52,672 nt of DNA from Atkinsonella hypoxylon (GCA_000729835.1 JFHB01000212.1:1-52672); one strand, 5' to 3'; shown: positions 1-9,108, counted from the first letter of the stretch. Notes: a model not told the origin generated them from the sequence alone. Made by a program: numbers and translations.

Positions 1-106
1 ACCCTAACCCTAACCCTAACCCTAACCCTAACCCTAACCCTAACCCTAACCCTAACCCTAACCCTAACCCTAACCCTAACCCTAACCCTAACCCTAACCC
101 TAACCC
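1..106. repeat. Telomere repeat array (CCCTAA)n
   Basis: About 17.7 uninterrupted copies of CCCTAA begin at the first base. The C-rich strand reads 5' to 3' into the window, which is the orientation expected at a left chromosome end. TTAGGG-type telomeres are standard in filamentous ascomycetes. The array ends at a run of Cs near 106, after which unique subtelomeric sequence begins. Confidence 0.97.
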
Positions 107-655
107 CCACTTGTCCTTACATACAGCAGCACTTCTTGCATCGGCCGATTGACATCAGCACGAGTCCTTGTCAATACATAACTTGCGTACGAAATGGCCA
201 CTTAGAATGTCAAATTCGTAGCCCAAGCGGTATGCCTCGTCCACCGAGTAGCCACAGCCTATCCATTTGTGATTGTCGAATATTGTGTGGCCCTTGCCGA
301 GGTTATAAGGCAGGACACTTAATGCTTGTCGTCGATGCTGTAAGTAGTCGACAGATAGGCCCGCAAAGATTAATGAAGTGAGCCAGAAAATACCTAGAAT
401 AGCATATGCAGATCATACAGTGTTAATTTCTAGAGTGCATAGAGCGCGCATTTATACAGCACTACGAAATACTACTTCCGTTTTGGGCCTAGTTGCTGCT
501 GCGTATTCAAAAATCCTTTGCTGCGTGTTTACGCACTCGTGCATTGGTCCAGAGTGGAGCCAGAGCGGGTGTAGATTTAGGCAGAATAGCATATGCTAAT
601 CACACAGTATTAATTTCTAAGCAAGAGATCTAGAGTGCATTTCTATACCACTATA
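107..655. other. Subtelomeric spacer with short dispersed repeats
   Basis: I see no convincing gene here. Two short frames (136-381 and 378-599) show no recognisable domain. The stretch carries a diverged direct repeat: 396-441 resembles 584-640 (both start AGAATAGCATATGC and end TAGAGTGCAT). It also carries a 23-bp perfect inverted match: 539-561 is the reverse complement of 2649-2671 inside the second flanking repeat of the nuclease-like gene. The similarity continues weakly to about 590. Confidence 0.6.
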
Positions 656-851
656 CCACTAGATATTAGTGCATATACCACTAAATATAAAAATGTTGAT
701 TTGCACTAATACACTGTGCATTCTGCATATACCTAGCATATACGTAGTATATACAGAGTATAAAATGCTTTACTGCCTGCGAAAAATACACCCTTTTTAG
801 CTCCACTCTGGACTAATGCACATATAGGCTGGACCTGAGATTTACTGGAAC
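656..851 (+). repeat. 196-bp direct repeat, upstream copy
   Basis: This block starts CCACTAGATATTAGTGCATA and ends GAGATTTACTGGAAC. It recurs in the same orientation at 2501-2701 with scattered substitutions and a small insertion. The two copies bracket the gene at 990-2468. It lies 138 bp before that gene's first ATG, so it may contain promoter sequence. It contains several palindromic GCATATAC/GTATATAC-type motifs. No open frame is evident. Confidence 0.85.
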
Positions 852-989
852 GCCCGCCTTTTGGTCAACAAATGATAGGAAAAATGAATTCAGATCTAGA
901 TGCCTAATGATCTAACTGCAAAAGAGATCCCGAGGGATCATTCCTCTTATTGTATAGACAAATTTGCAGGGGCGATGACGCAGTCCTAA

Positions 990-2468
990 TTGCGTTATAT
1001 CATGCTCCACCCTGCTGATGAAAAGATTTTTATACCCCTTCCGAGCTTGCCGGTCTACACCGCAACAGCACGCGCTGACCCAGTACCAGACGTTATGTTC
1101 CATCAAGACATCAATATCCAAGACCGTATTCAACAATGGATACAGGATACAGCGCTTCACGATCACACATATGAGAACCTTTCTAAGCCAGAGAATCATT
1201 TAAGACAATTATGCCAAGATATTCCTACGTCTCCATTTTCAGATCACAACATGGACCACACTCCGTCTCCGCCAAAAAAACGCCGGGTAAGAGACAATTT
1301 ATTGGAAGACGACGAGAATCAGACAACACCTACACCGCGCTTGAATGACACATCAATTTTGCCCTATCGCCTTCCCAATCCTCCAAGCTTCATCCCTTCT
1401 GACCCATCAACCGCATCATCTCGATACTCAAAGGGCCCCAGTCGACGCTCGGGCAGCCCCACGAAACGATTCCATCTCGGGGCCCTCCAGAAACCTGTCC
1501 TTTACACAACACTCAATGATAACGCAACTGATCAGCTACCTTACCATGTACAGAAACTCTACAATCGGATATATCAAATCGCAGTGGACCACTATACGTT
1601 CCTGCCGCATGTGATCCGTGAAGAGATCTGCTCCGCGACTAGTCGACGCATAATGGACTCATACTTTACTACATCAAAAACAAGCCATAGCACGACCGAA
1701 GAAGAAGCAGCAGACCGATTAATAGCCTTACAAGAACTACAGGAGCTTAAGGAGATTGTCGCTGTTACTCGGGAAAGTAAGGCTCTGAATCGATCGGAAG
1801 CCTCTTGGAATATGGAGGTTCATGGCCCATTGCTCAAACTTGCGTTGAGGCCCTTTAGCTCCGTTCAACGCGAGCTAGCGACAACAGCGCGAATTCTTTC
1901 ACCATTTATACCTCCTACACACGGTGCAGGACCGACTGTAGAGAGCAAGATGATTGACTTTGTCCTTGTCCTTGCACTAGACAATTTACATGCTTCCGAC
2001 GTGGATAAGGTGTTGGCTCAATCGATCAAGGACGTCGTGCTGTCGCAACCAGAGGACATGCAATCTGCTAACCACACACAATATCCACCCATCCAGTTCC
2101 GCCCGATAGGCAGTATCATTGAGACCAAGATCACGGGTTCACCCGAAGAGGGCAGAATGCAGCTTGGCGTGGCTACAGCAGCATGGCACCAGCGCATGAA
2201 AACTTTGCTAGACGCCAAGTATCCAATTTCGGCAGATGATCGACGGCCGCTTATCGCTACACTGCCACAGCTTCTAGTCATGGAGCAAAGTTGGAGGCTT
2301 TACTTTGCTTGTGATCGTGGTAACTGTATAGAAATGGTTGGGGGTATGCCGGTTGGAGACAATGAAAGTCTGATTGGAGCGTATATTGTTATAGCGATAG
2401 TACGCGAAATCGCGCAGTACATGGTTACTACTTATAGAGACTTTATCGCTGATGTGTTTAGCGTATAA
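990..2468 (+). CDS. PD-(D/E)XK nuclease-like fungal protein
   Basis: This 492-residue frame resembles the fungal PD-(D/E)XK nuclease-like family (Pfam PDDEXK_12 type), which is common in filamentous ascomycetes and whose role is unknown. The N-terminal third is low-complexity, rich in Pro/Ser, with a basic cluster PPKKRRV (94-100) that looks like a nuclear localisation signal. The conserved core follows: SEASWNMEVHGPLL (269-282), SKMIDFVL with Asp323, IETKI with Glu378-x-Lys380 as the likely ExK catalytic pair, and MQLGVATAAW (390-399). A C-terminal alpha/beta part runs to about 480. The putative catalytic residues are present, so the fold may be active. Family members often begin close to a motif like INIQDRIQQWIQD, so Met36 (base 1095) is an alternative start. 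Base composition is normal and no RIP damage is visible, in contrast to DNA right of 5.6 kb. It sits between two direct repeats and less than 1 kb from the telomere. Confidence 0.82.
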   Translation: MRYIMLHPADEKIFIPLPSLPVYTATARADPVPDVMFHQDINIQDRIQQWIQDTALHDHTYENLSKPENHLRQLCQDIPTSPFSDHNMDHTPSPPKKRRVRDNLLEDDENQTTPTPRLNDTSILPYRLPNPPSFIPSDPSTASSRYSKGPSRRSGSPTKRFHLGALQKPVLYTTLNDNATDQLPYHVQKLYNRIYQIAVDHYTFLPHVIREEICSATSRRIMDSYFTTSKTSHSTTEEEAADRLIALQELQELKEIVAVTRESKALNRSEASWNMEVHGPLLKLALRPFSSVQRELATTARILSPFIPPTHGAGPTVESKMIDFVLVLALDNLHASDVDKVLAQSIKDVVLSQPEDMQSANHTQYPPIQFRPIGSIIETKITGSPEEGRMQLGVATAAWHQRMKTLLDAKYPISADDRRPLIATLPQLLVMEQSWRLYFACDRGNCIEMVGGMPVGDNESLIGAYIVIAIVREIAQYMVTTYRDFIADVFSV

Positions 2469-2500
2469 ATACTGTTGGGAAGACCAAGGGAATGAGGTAT

Positions 2501-2701
2501 CCACTAGATATTAGTGCATATACCACTAAATATAAAAATGTCGATTCGCATTAATACACTATGCATTCTGCATATACCCTGGGTAGCATATACCTAGCAT
2601 ATACGGAATACAAAATGCTTTACTACCTGCGAAAAATACACCCTTTTTGGCTCCACTCTGGACCAATGCACACATAGGCTGGACCTGAGATTTACTGGAA
2701 C
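2501..2701 (+). repeat. ~200-bp direct repeat, downstream copy
   Basis: This is the second copy of the block at 656-851. It begins 33 bp after the stop of the nuclease-like gene and ends 12 bp before the stop codon of the kinase-like gene on the other strand. It carries a small extra segment (CCCTGGGTAGCATATA region) not in the first copy. Bases 2649-2671 are the perfect reverse complement of 539-561. It may serve as the 3' untranslated region of both convergent genes. Confidence 0.85.
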
Positions 2702-2712
2702 CCCAACATGCG

Positions 2713-4875
2713 CTATACTGCCTGGGCCAAACCCTGCAGGCAAGAGCGTGGGCGCTTCCCGCTGCCTCCGGATCCGTCTCTCTTTCGTTTCTTCTTGTTT
2801 CCAGTCGCTTTGAGCAGTAGTTTGTTCCTGGGTTTCGGAAGAAGAGAAGCTCGGTCAAAGTCGATTACCATAACCCGCCGTCGTTCCTCGTTCCATAATT
2901 GATTGTCAGCCCGGTAGTCGCCGTGGTTGACACCCTCCGTTCGAACCGCCTGCAGAGAGCGGTGCAGCTCCGTCTCCAGATTTGGCAACCCTGCCTTTGA
3001 TGCCTTCTCCCCACCCCACGACATCAGCATCATGTCGAAGACTCTGACGAAGCCTGGAAGAATGTATCCCCAATATAGCTCCACGATGCCTAAATGTACT
3101 GGCACTACATCACCCTGAAGCCGGTCGAGCTTCGCATAGATATAACTCTCGTGCTCCAAGTCATGAGAATGACTCGACAATACTCCCTTGCCTACGAACG
3201 TGTAGCCGTAGGGCTCTAGCTCCAGCTTGAAGAGCACCCCTATAGCCCCTCGTTTGCCCTGTCTATCTAGTGCCATGCACTTATGATACGAACTTTGGCA
3301 TAATTGCTCGTGCACCAGGCGGGTAAATGCTTCAGCGTTTATGGGATGCCGGTTGCCGCCTTCTGCAGTCCGGTGTAAGCGCGTATTTGGGCAGTGATCG
3401 TCGAGTTCCATGCTTCGCTTGAGGCCGAGCAAGCACGCCTGAGTACAGTACTGCCTGGTGGGTACCGAACTAGACATCTCAGCACCCTCGCCTGCGGAGC
3501 TACTGCTACTGCTCGACGGAGCGTCCTTACGCTTGCCGACCCTGGATCGAAATCCGGTTAGTCCTTCGTCGGGTTCCTCTTCTTCGTCATCGCTCTTTGC
3601 GAGGACGTCGGTAGGCCTACAAGATGACTTGGACCGCAGCATTATCTCTCGATTTATCGGGCTCACACTAGACGTGTAGCGAGAGCCTGTTTCCTGCGAT
3701 GAGGGGGACGACGACGATTCAGTATTCTCCGCCTCTGGAACACAGGCCGCATCCTCATACAGCTCCCCCCACGTTTTTAGAGTGGTATCGGCTATCTGCA
3801 ACGCATCTTCGAGCGAGTCTCCGCAAAGAGCGTCCGACCGCAGGCTCAACAGACAGAAGCTGGCCAGCTGAGCGACCGCGGTGTACACCACCCTGTCACC
3901 GGCCAGGCCTCCGTCTGGTGGCTCACCCACGTCTTCTTCGGGTACGCACGCATAGCAGTATAGCGTCTGCAGATCGGCTCTGTCGATATGGAGGAGCATT
4001 AAAGACGCCCCGGCGGCCACGTAGCCGTACGTAACCCCGTATCGGACCATGTAGTCAAAGACTTGTGTCAACGCCATAGCGATGAATTCTTCTGATATCT
4101 CGTGTTCCCGCGCAGCGTTATCGCTCACAACCTTGTCGCTGCAGATCCGTTGCATAACCTCCATGAACAGCTTCTCCTTTGCTACAGTAGATTTGACCAA
4201 CCCTGCCGGGACCTTGTGTGCTGCTTTGTAGTCAAACGCGAAAGCGTAGCTCTCGTTTCCGCTTGGATCAGTGCGGACTCCCCATCCGTCAGGTGTCAGG
4301 AAGGAAGGCTTGACTCTCCGCTCGGACGCCATCCGCTTGCTCGGTCCAGTCCGTCGCCTTCGCTCCACTCTTTCCTGATTATAATCGCTCGCTGCCGTGA
4401 CATCATGGCGATTGCTGCTAAATTGTACGTCTGAACAACGGTATTCTCCCCTCAGATTCTCGTCGTCCAAGACGAGACGCAGGATATGCCAGACAGGGTC
4501 TTCCACGGCATGCTGCTCGAAGTAAGCGATGGCATTTTCGTTGCCTGCTCGTTTGAAAGAAATTGGCCATCCCATGTCTCTGGTCGTGGTTTCCTGGTCA
4601 AAAAGGCGCCTGCCTTTGCATGCAGCTTTGATCGCCTCAAAGTGCCGTCGCCGATGTATATTCTCAAAGTCGTGCCAAGGGCGAAGCCACTTTGGATAGT
4701 ACTTGCCTTCGACATTAGTGAAACCGGTTGTACACCGGGATGGAGAGGCGAGACGGAGATTCCTGTAGACATGGAAGTGACAGTTGTGTAGATATTCCTC
4801 GAGCGTGGTCTTCTGGTTTTTGCGCCGCTCTTGCTCTAGCTCTTTCTTTAGCCGATCGATCTCGGTTTCGGACAT
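2713..4875 (-). CDS. Fungal kinase-like protein with coiled-coil start
   Basis: This 720-residue frame has the layout of a large family of uncharacterised fungal proteins with a C-terminal protein-kinase-like domain. Residues 1-20 are a charged coiled coil (MSETEIDRLKKELEQERR). An N-terminal domain follows (about 25-375) with PD196...FDYK (Asp215, Lys217) and AHK. Residues 385-470 are Ser/acid-rich and disordered. Next comes a conserved YCTQxCLLGL...CPN block with Cys477, Cys481, Cys495 and His501, possible metal ligands. The kinase-like lobe has Lys563 (VGKG), Glu576 (HESYIY), hinge MSWGG (618-622), catalytic loop HGDYRADN (Asp653, Asn658) and IDFD (Asp672). A basic tail NKKKRKR (693-699) suggests nuclear entry. 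The glycine-rich loop is poor, but the core catalytic residues are present. The start is uncertain: more coiled-coil copies lie upstream in another frame (4848-5069). It converges on the nuclease-like gene. The family assignment is from recognition of the motifs; the cellular role is unknown. Confidence 0.8.
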   Translation of the reverse strand: MSETEIDRLKKELEQERRKNQKTTLEEYLHNCHFHVYRNLRLASPSRCTTGFTNVEGKYYPKWLRPWHDFENIHRRRHFEAIKAACKGRRLFDQETTTRDMGWPISFKRAGNENAIAYFEQHAVEDPVWHILRLVLDDENLRGEYRCSDVQFSSNRHDVTAASDYNQERVERRRRTGPSKRMASERRVKPSFLTPDGWGVRTDPSGNESYAFAFDYKAAHKVPAGLVKSTVAKEKLFMEVMQRICSDKVVSDNAAREHEISEEFIAMALTQVFDYMVRYGVTYGYVAAGASLMLLHIDRADLQTLYCYACVPEEDVGEPPDGGLAGDRVVYTAVAQLASFCLLSLRSDALCGDSLEDALQIADTTLKTWGELYEDAACVPEAENTESSSSPSSQETGSRYTSSVSPINREIMLRSKSSCRPTDVLAKSDDEEEEPDEGLTGFRSRVGKRKDAPSSSSSSSAGEGAEMSSSVPTRQYCTQACLLGLKRSMELDDHCPNTRLHRTAEGGNRHPINAEAFTRLVHEQLCQSSYHKCMALDRQGKRGAIGVLFKLELEPYGYTFVGKGVLSSHSHDLEHESYIYAKLDRLQGDVVPVHLGIVELYWGYILPGFVRVFDMMLMSWGGEKASKAGLPNLETELHRSLQAVRTEGVNHGDYRADNQLWNEERRRVMVIDFDRASLLPKPRNKLLLKATGNKKKRKRDGSGGSGKRPRSCLQGLAQAV

Positions 4876-5069
4876 TGGCCAATCGATCTCTTTTTCGGAC
4901 TTGGTCTTGGCCTAGAAAACTGACCTTTCTCACGTCGCTCTTGCTCTAGCTCTTTCTTTAGCCGATCGATCTCTTTTTCGGACATTGGTCTTAGCCTAGA
5001 AAACTGACCTTTCTCACGTCGCTCTTGCTCTAGCTCTTTCTTTAGCCGATCGATCTCGGTTTCGGACAT
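4839..5069 (-). repeat. 84-bp coiled-coil coding repeat, frameshifted
   Basis: Three copies of a unit encoding MSE(T/K)EIDRLKKELEQERR lie head to tail. The first two copies are 84 bp apart (28 codons, in frame: a 28-residue repeat ending GQFSR(L/P)RP). The third, which starts the 720-residue kinase-like frame at 4875, is 110 bp further on. The extra 26 bp is itself a partial copy of the unit (it repeats TCGATCTCTTTTTCGGAC). Because 26 is not a multiple of 3, the upstream copies are out of frame with the gene and their frame ends at 4848. Either the gene begins at 4875, or an unrecognised splice or frameshift separates the parts. Confidence 0.75.
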
Positions 5070-5152
5070 TGTTTTGACCTATAGTGGGTCGAGGTAAGCT
5101 TTGCCTGAGCAGAACAAGGTGATCCATTCTCGTCACATTTGCATGTTTTGAC

Positions 5153-5485
5153 TCACGATTCGTGACGACCCGTCCACGGCCGTATTTCAAGTAAGCGAGC
5201 GCAGAACACTCTATGACTAGTTGATGAGGAGGTAGCGTGGTTGTACAAAGTAAGCAGGGCAGAGTAATGTGAGGGGGGAACCCAACTATAAATAGGTGTA
5301 GGAGCTAGTCCTACCCCAATTATTTTCGGGGCTCGGGCACGACCCCTCGTACCTACCAACCTAAGCTCTTTGGCGGCTATCTCACGTCGCTCTCGCTCTA
5401 TCTCACGTAGCTCTTGCTCTATCTTACGTCGCTCTCGCTCTCGCTCTATCTCTTTCTTTAGCCGATCGGTCTCTTTTTCGGACAT
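5153..5485 (-). other. Duplicated 5' module of the kinase-like gene (partial exon?)
   Basis: The frame begins MSEKETDRLKKEIERERERR and continues as an Arg/Glu coiled coil to about residue 43, then loses the pattern. The sequence before its ATG (CTCGA-TCCA-TTTTAGGCCAAGACCACA) resembles that before the ATG at 5069 (CTCGACCCACTATAGGTCAAAACA), so the gene's 5' end is duplicated. On this strand a possible donor GTAGGT (from 5356, phase 0) and the acceptor CTATAG (ending 5079) would splice the coiled coil onto the repeat exon at 5078 in frame. A second donor GTGAGT (5156) gives a 78-nt intron but the wrong phase. This could be exon 1, or a broken duplicate; RNA reads would decide. Confidence 0.45.
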
Positions 5486-5871
5486 TGTGGTCTTGGCCTA
5501 AAATGGATCGAGGTAAGCTTGTTTTATGTTGCAAAGATACTTGCCCCATTTTTTGCAGCTAGCAGGTGTAAAGGGGGATAATGGACACGTGCCATGGAGA
5601 GTGGATTATGTGGTATATTAGGCTCCACTATTGAGCAAGATAACTTAGCCAGAACATGCATCCTTAATCCACTAATCAACCCTTATAACTATGATTTAAT
5701 CTTTATTTAGTGATAAGACTAGGACCTTAGTTAGCTTATTGATATTCTTTTATAATAATTCCTAAATTAGGTTAAAAATTTACGCTAACTGTAACTATAC
5801 TCTAGACTAAAAGATTAACTATAGATAATTAAATATTACAATAGATACAGCAAGAGAACTATAGAACTTAT
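5486..5871. other. Transition from gene island to AT-rich RIP region
   Basis: No gene is visible. Up to about 5,640 the composition matches the gene island, including a GGTCGAGGTAAGCTT-like copy of the segment at 5085-5100. Beyond 5,640 the sequence becomes AT-rich, CA/TG-poor and TA-rich, and this continues to the end of the window. Confidence 0.55.
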
Positions 5872-6200
5872 TGTGAAAAATAAGCTACCCTATATAGCCT
5901 ATTTTTATGCCTACTAGTTGCTCTATCACGTGACCCTTACTAGGTCTTGTTACGTTAATTTTTAGTAGAGATATCGTTGTTACTAGATACAAACATCTAG
6001 ATTCGACTAAGGCAAAGTTGCCTAACCTATAGTTGGCTTTAATAGCGATTTTCTCCACAACTAGCAATAGTAGAAATTCAAGAAGTATACTATTTAAAAG
6101 CTAAGAATTAGGGCTATTTAATAGTATAATTATTAGATAGAGTTACCTATAAGGAAAGGTAGAAATTATTACTTTATATACGTAAGCATCTTACTTATAT
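5872..6200 (+). mobile_element. Family A LTR fragment (5' part)
   Basis: This matches the first ~330 bp of the family A LTR (compare 8411 and 15543), starting TGTGAAAAATAAGCTACCC and including the GATATCGTTGTTACTAGAT segment. It is cut off at 6200, exactly where a family B LTR begins, so B inserted into or recombined with it. Confidence 0.8.
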
Positions 6201-6726
6201 TATCAAAAGTAGCTTCAACACCAGTGCCAAAAGTGGCCACAACACCAGCGATACCAACATCGCTAGCTTTATGCAACATTAGCTCTAACAGCTGTTACTA
6301 GCACAACTACTCCAACAATAGCACAACAAAAGAACTTAGTTACAACAACTAAGTATAGGAAACAAGTAGGTGTAGTAGACTAGGATAGAATACAACAGGG
6401 GTTATCTAGTCTATTATCTTTCCTTTATTATAAGGCTCTATATACACTAATATCTGCCCCTCTTATAGAGGCAGTGCAATAGATCACTTAGTATCTCTTA
6501 GCATTCTCATGCTCTATAAGCTGCAGGATTTTCGGGTATCTAGCTATCCCTCTTCTTATTTTTTCTTCTCTTTTTCTCTTTCTTTCTCTCTTAGAATTAG
6601 CTATATATAGGCTGCTTTCTCTCTCCTAAGTTAGAGGAATTAAGTAAGTAATTTACACTCTTCTATACACTAGAAGCTTCTTTATTTTCTCTCTCTTCTA
6701 TTATCTCTTCTATCTCTCTCTTAATA
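6201..6726 (+). mobile_element. Family B 5' LTR (B3 copy)
   Basis: This is a ~526-bp copy of the LTR also found, in the other orientation, at 34498-35020 and 40247-40769. It starts TATCAAAAGTAGC; the expected TG is mutated to TA. It retains more CA dinucleotides near the start (AACACCAGTGCCAAAAGTGG) than the 34.5-kb copy. It ends CTTAATA just before a primer-binding-like GTTATAAGCC. Confidence 0.85.
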
Positions 6727-6903
6727 GTTATAAGCCTAGTTTACTCTTCTTTAGTATCTCTACCTTTTTAATAACTCTATTATCTTCTTTAGCTCCCTAA
6801 AGCTATTTATATTATTCTATTATTATAGATACCTAGTATCTTTAATAGCACTCTTTTTATTATATAGTTACATACCTCTTACTACACTATGTAATCTCCT
6901 TAT

Positions 6904-7012
6904 TATTAACAATAATAACAACTTTCTTGTTATTAACAACAATAACATCTTTCTTGTTATCTACTATAATAACATCTTTTTTTATTATCTACTACAATAA
7001 CAACCTCTTTAA
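6904..7012 (+). repeat. Degenerate minisatellite in family B leader
   Basis: About four imperfect units built on GTTATTAACAACAATAAC with a short spacer. It corresponds to the more regular 27-bp array of B1 at 39,880-40,080 read on the other strand. The core is nearly self-complementary (GTTATT...AATAAC). Confidence 0.7.
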
Positions 7013-7027
7013 TATTAATTACGTAAT

Positions 7028-7058
7028 ATTAACCCTAACCCTAACCCTAGAGGGTTAG
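7028..7058 (+). repeat. Interstitial telomere-like repeats with hairpin
   Basis: Three TAACCC units are followed by a palindrome CTAACCCT-AG-AGGGTTAG. The same arrangement, with four units, occurs in B1 at 39,801-39,837 on the opposite strand. Its presence in two separate copies shows it belongs to the element and is not a chromosome-healing scar. Confidence 0.85.
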
Positions 7059-8410
7059 TAGAAGAAGTTAGTTATTAACCCTTTTAAAGAGATAATACTT
7101 GCAACAATTTAACAATAAGTTAAGCAGTTACGCTACTAAAAGCGCCCTAATTTTCGCTATAGATTTTGCTCTAATTTAAAATCTAATTCCTATTCTAAAT
7201 TTGTCTTTAAAAATAGAATATTTCCCTTAAATTAACTTCTTAATTTTCTTTTAGCATTAGTTTTAAATCTAACAATAAAGTATAATATTAATTTTTAGTC
7301 TTAAATTTACACTAAATTTAACAATAAATTCTATAGCAAATTTAACCCTAATTATAAAACGGATTTTTACTATAGATTCTTTATTAATTAATCTACTAGA
7401 TTTATACTATAGATTCTACTATAGAGCTTAGATTAACAGCTTAATACTAACTTTATACAGCAAGAGACTAGAATTATTGGATTTTAGTTATTGAAAAATA
7501 TATAACAAACGAAGGAGTCTAGAATTACCTAGATCTAGTAAAGAACAATAAAGAGGAACTAACTAAGCTATAAGAACTAATACCTAAGGATGTTAACAAA
7601 AAGGTTACTATAGTAGGAGATTTAGATAACTATAAATTCTTTATTCTATAGTTTCCTCTATATACAATATTAAATAAAGATCTAGAACTACTACAACTAA
7701 AAGAAGGCCCTTAACAGCATTTAACAATAGATAGTTAAAATAGTTAGTAACTATTATAAAACTATTAGCTATAAGCACAATATTGCTAAGTAGATCCTTC
7801 TTCTATAACAACAATTAAAGCTAATATCTTAGAACAACAAAAAAGAAGTACTCTCTTAATATAAAGCTGTATTAAAGAGCCCTTCTAGAACTAAGATAAA
7901 GGAATTTATTACTTTCTATAAGAAGGTACTCTTAGAAGCATAGTAAATCGATCTTCTAGATACCTATAATCTTTAGCTAACTTTAGACTTCCTTAATACT
8001 ATTTAGCAAATTAACCCTTCCTTTTTAACCTATTAGCACAATAGAATTAGAGATAAATTAATCTCTAATAAGCTAAATTGGAAGGAAAAGATACTAAATA
8101 GCTACTAAATTGCGGATCTTTTTAAAAGCTAAACAAAGGCTAACAACAATAGATCCTTTGCTAGCTTCTAGAACTAGAAAGCTCCTTCTTCTTCGAAACA
8201 GCTAAATCTACCTAATTTAAATTCGAATTTAAATCCTATATACCTCTATAGAAAGTCTTATAAGTATAATAAGTGTTATTACTTAGTAAGCAACAATAGA
8301 CTAAAAGACTAGAAACCTAACAAAAAGACTATTAAATCTATTTAACAAAAACTTAAGAACGATAAGTCTATAAAGAAGGTAATATATACATTAAAAAGGG
8401 ATAACCTATC

Positions 8411-9108
8411 TGTTAAAAATAAGCTACCCTGTATAGCCTATTTTTATGCCTACTAGTTGCTCTATCACGTGACCCTCATTAGGTCTTGTTACGTTGATTT
8501 TTAGTAGAGATATCGTTGTTACTAGATGCAAACATCTAGATTTAACTAAGGCAAAGTTGCCTAACCTATAGTCAACTTTAACTGCGATTTTCTCTACAAC
8601 TAGCAATGGTAGAAATTTAAGAAGTATACTATTTAAAAGCTAAGAATTAAGGCTATTTAATAGTATAATTGTTAGATAGAGTTGCTTATAAGGGTTGCTT
8701 GTTATTAGTGGAATTTGTTAAATTATACACGTAGGCGTCTCGTTTGTATAGCTATAAGTCGATTTTTTTGTTTTTATATAGTAAATCTTTTTGCGGAAAT
8801 TATAAAGTAGTCTATAAGCCCCTTCTAGCGACTACAGCCCGCTAATATAGTCGGTAGGTCTATAAGGGACTAGAAAGATTTAAGATCCTACTCTCACTAA
8901 CTTATTCGTTACAGCGCTCTTAATATAAAGATACTACTATTACAGTTATCTATTGCCTCTACGTGATCTAGTACTATACACTACAGCTTAATTTAGGCCG
9001 CTGCTGCTTCTACTACGTAATAATTGCTAGAAGCAATTATAGGTACTAAATCTAAGAGACTACTACCCTCTTAGATATCTAGTCCTGTAATCCCTATTAT
9101 TTTCAATA
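8411..9108 (+). mobile_element. Family A 5' LTR of element A1
   Basis: 698-bp LTR, TGTTAAAAATAAGC...TTTTCAATA. The 3' end was probably TTTTCAACA before RIP, giving the usual TG...CA ends. It is nearly collinear with 15543-16239 and with copies at 27804-28510 (-), 33200-33902 and 45358-46068. It is directly followed by a primer binding site. The 5-bp left flank CTATC has no match right of the 3' LTR. Confidence 0.88.

Larger units (their letters stand above)
6727..8410 (+). mobile_element. Family B 5' internal half: leader and gag remnant
   Basis: After the LTR comes GTTATAAGCCTAG (6727-6739), matching the B1 primer site. A non-coding leader contains a degenerate minisatellite (6904-7012) and telomere-like repeats (7028-7058). 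A broken gag runs from about 7,450 to 8,410. The gag matches the B1 gag read antisense at 38,460-39,370 and contains many TAA/TAG where CAA/CAG or TGG would stand. It stops abruptly at 8410, within GATAACCTATC, where a family A LTR starts; in B1 the same spot continues uninterrupted (near 38,460). Confidence 0.75.

Noticed and set aside
136..599. Two short overlapping frames (81 and 73 codons) just inside the telomere
   Set aside because: No recognisable domain, no splice or start context, and they overlap dispersed subtelomeric repeats; chance frames are likely.
912..1199. 95-codon frame on the minus strand
   Set aside because: Lies opposite the nuclease-like gene; shadow frame.
7028..7058. 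Interstitial telomere as a chromosome fusion or healing scar
   Set aside because: The same repeats with the same hairpin sit at the same place in another family B copy, so they belong to the element.
8424..8606. 60-codon frame starting MLVVEKIA, repeated near 5885, 15556 and 33202
   Set aside because: It recurs because it is inside the family A LTR; the frame is on the strand opposite to the LTR and is not linked to any protein family.
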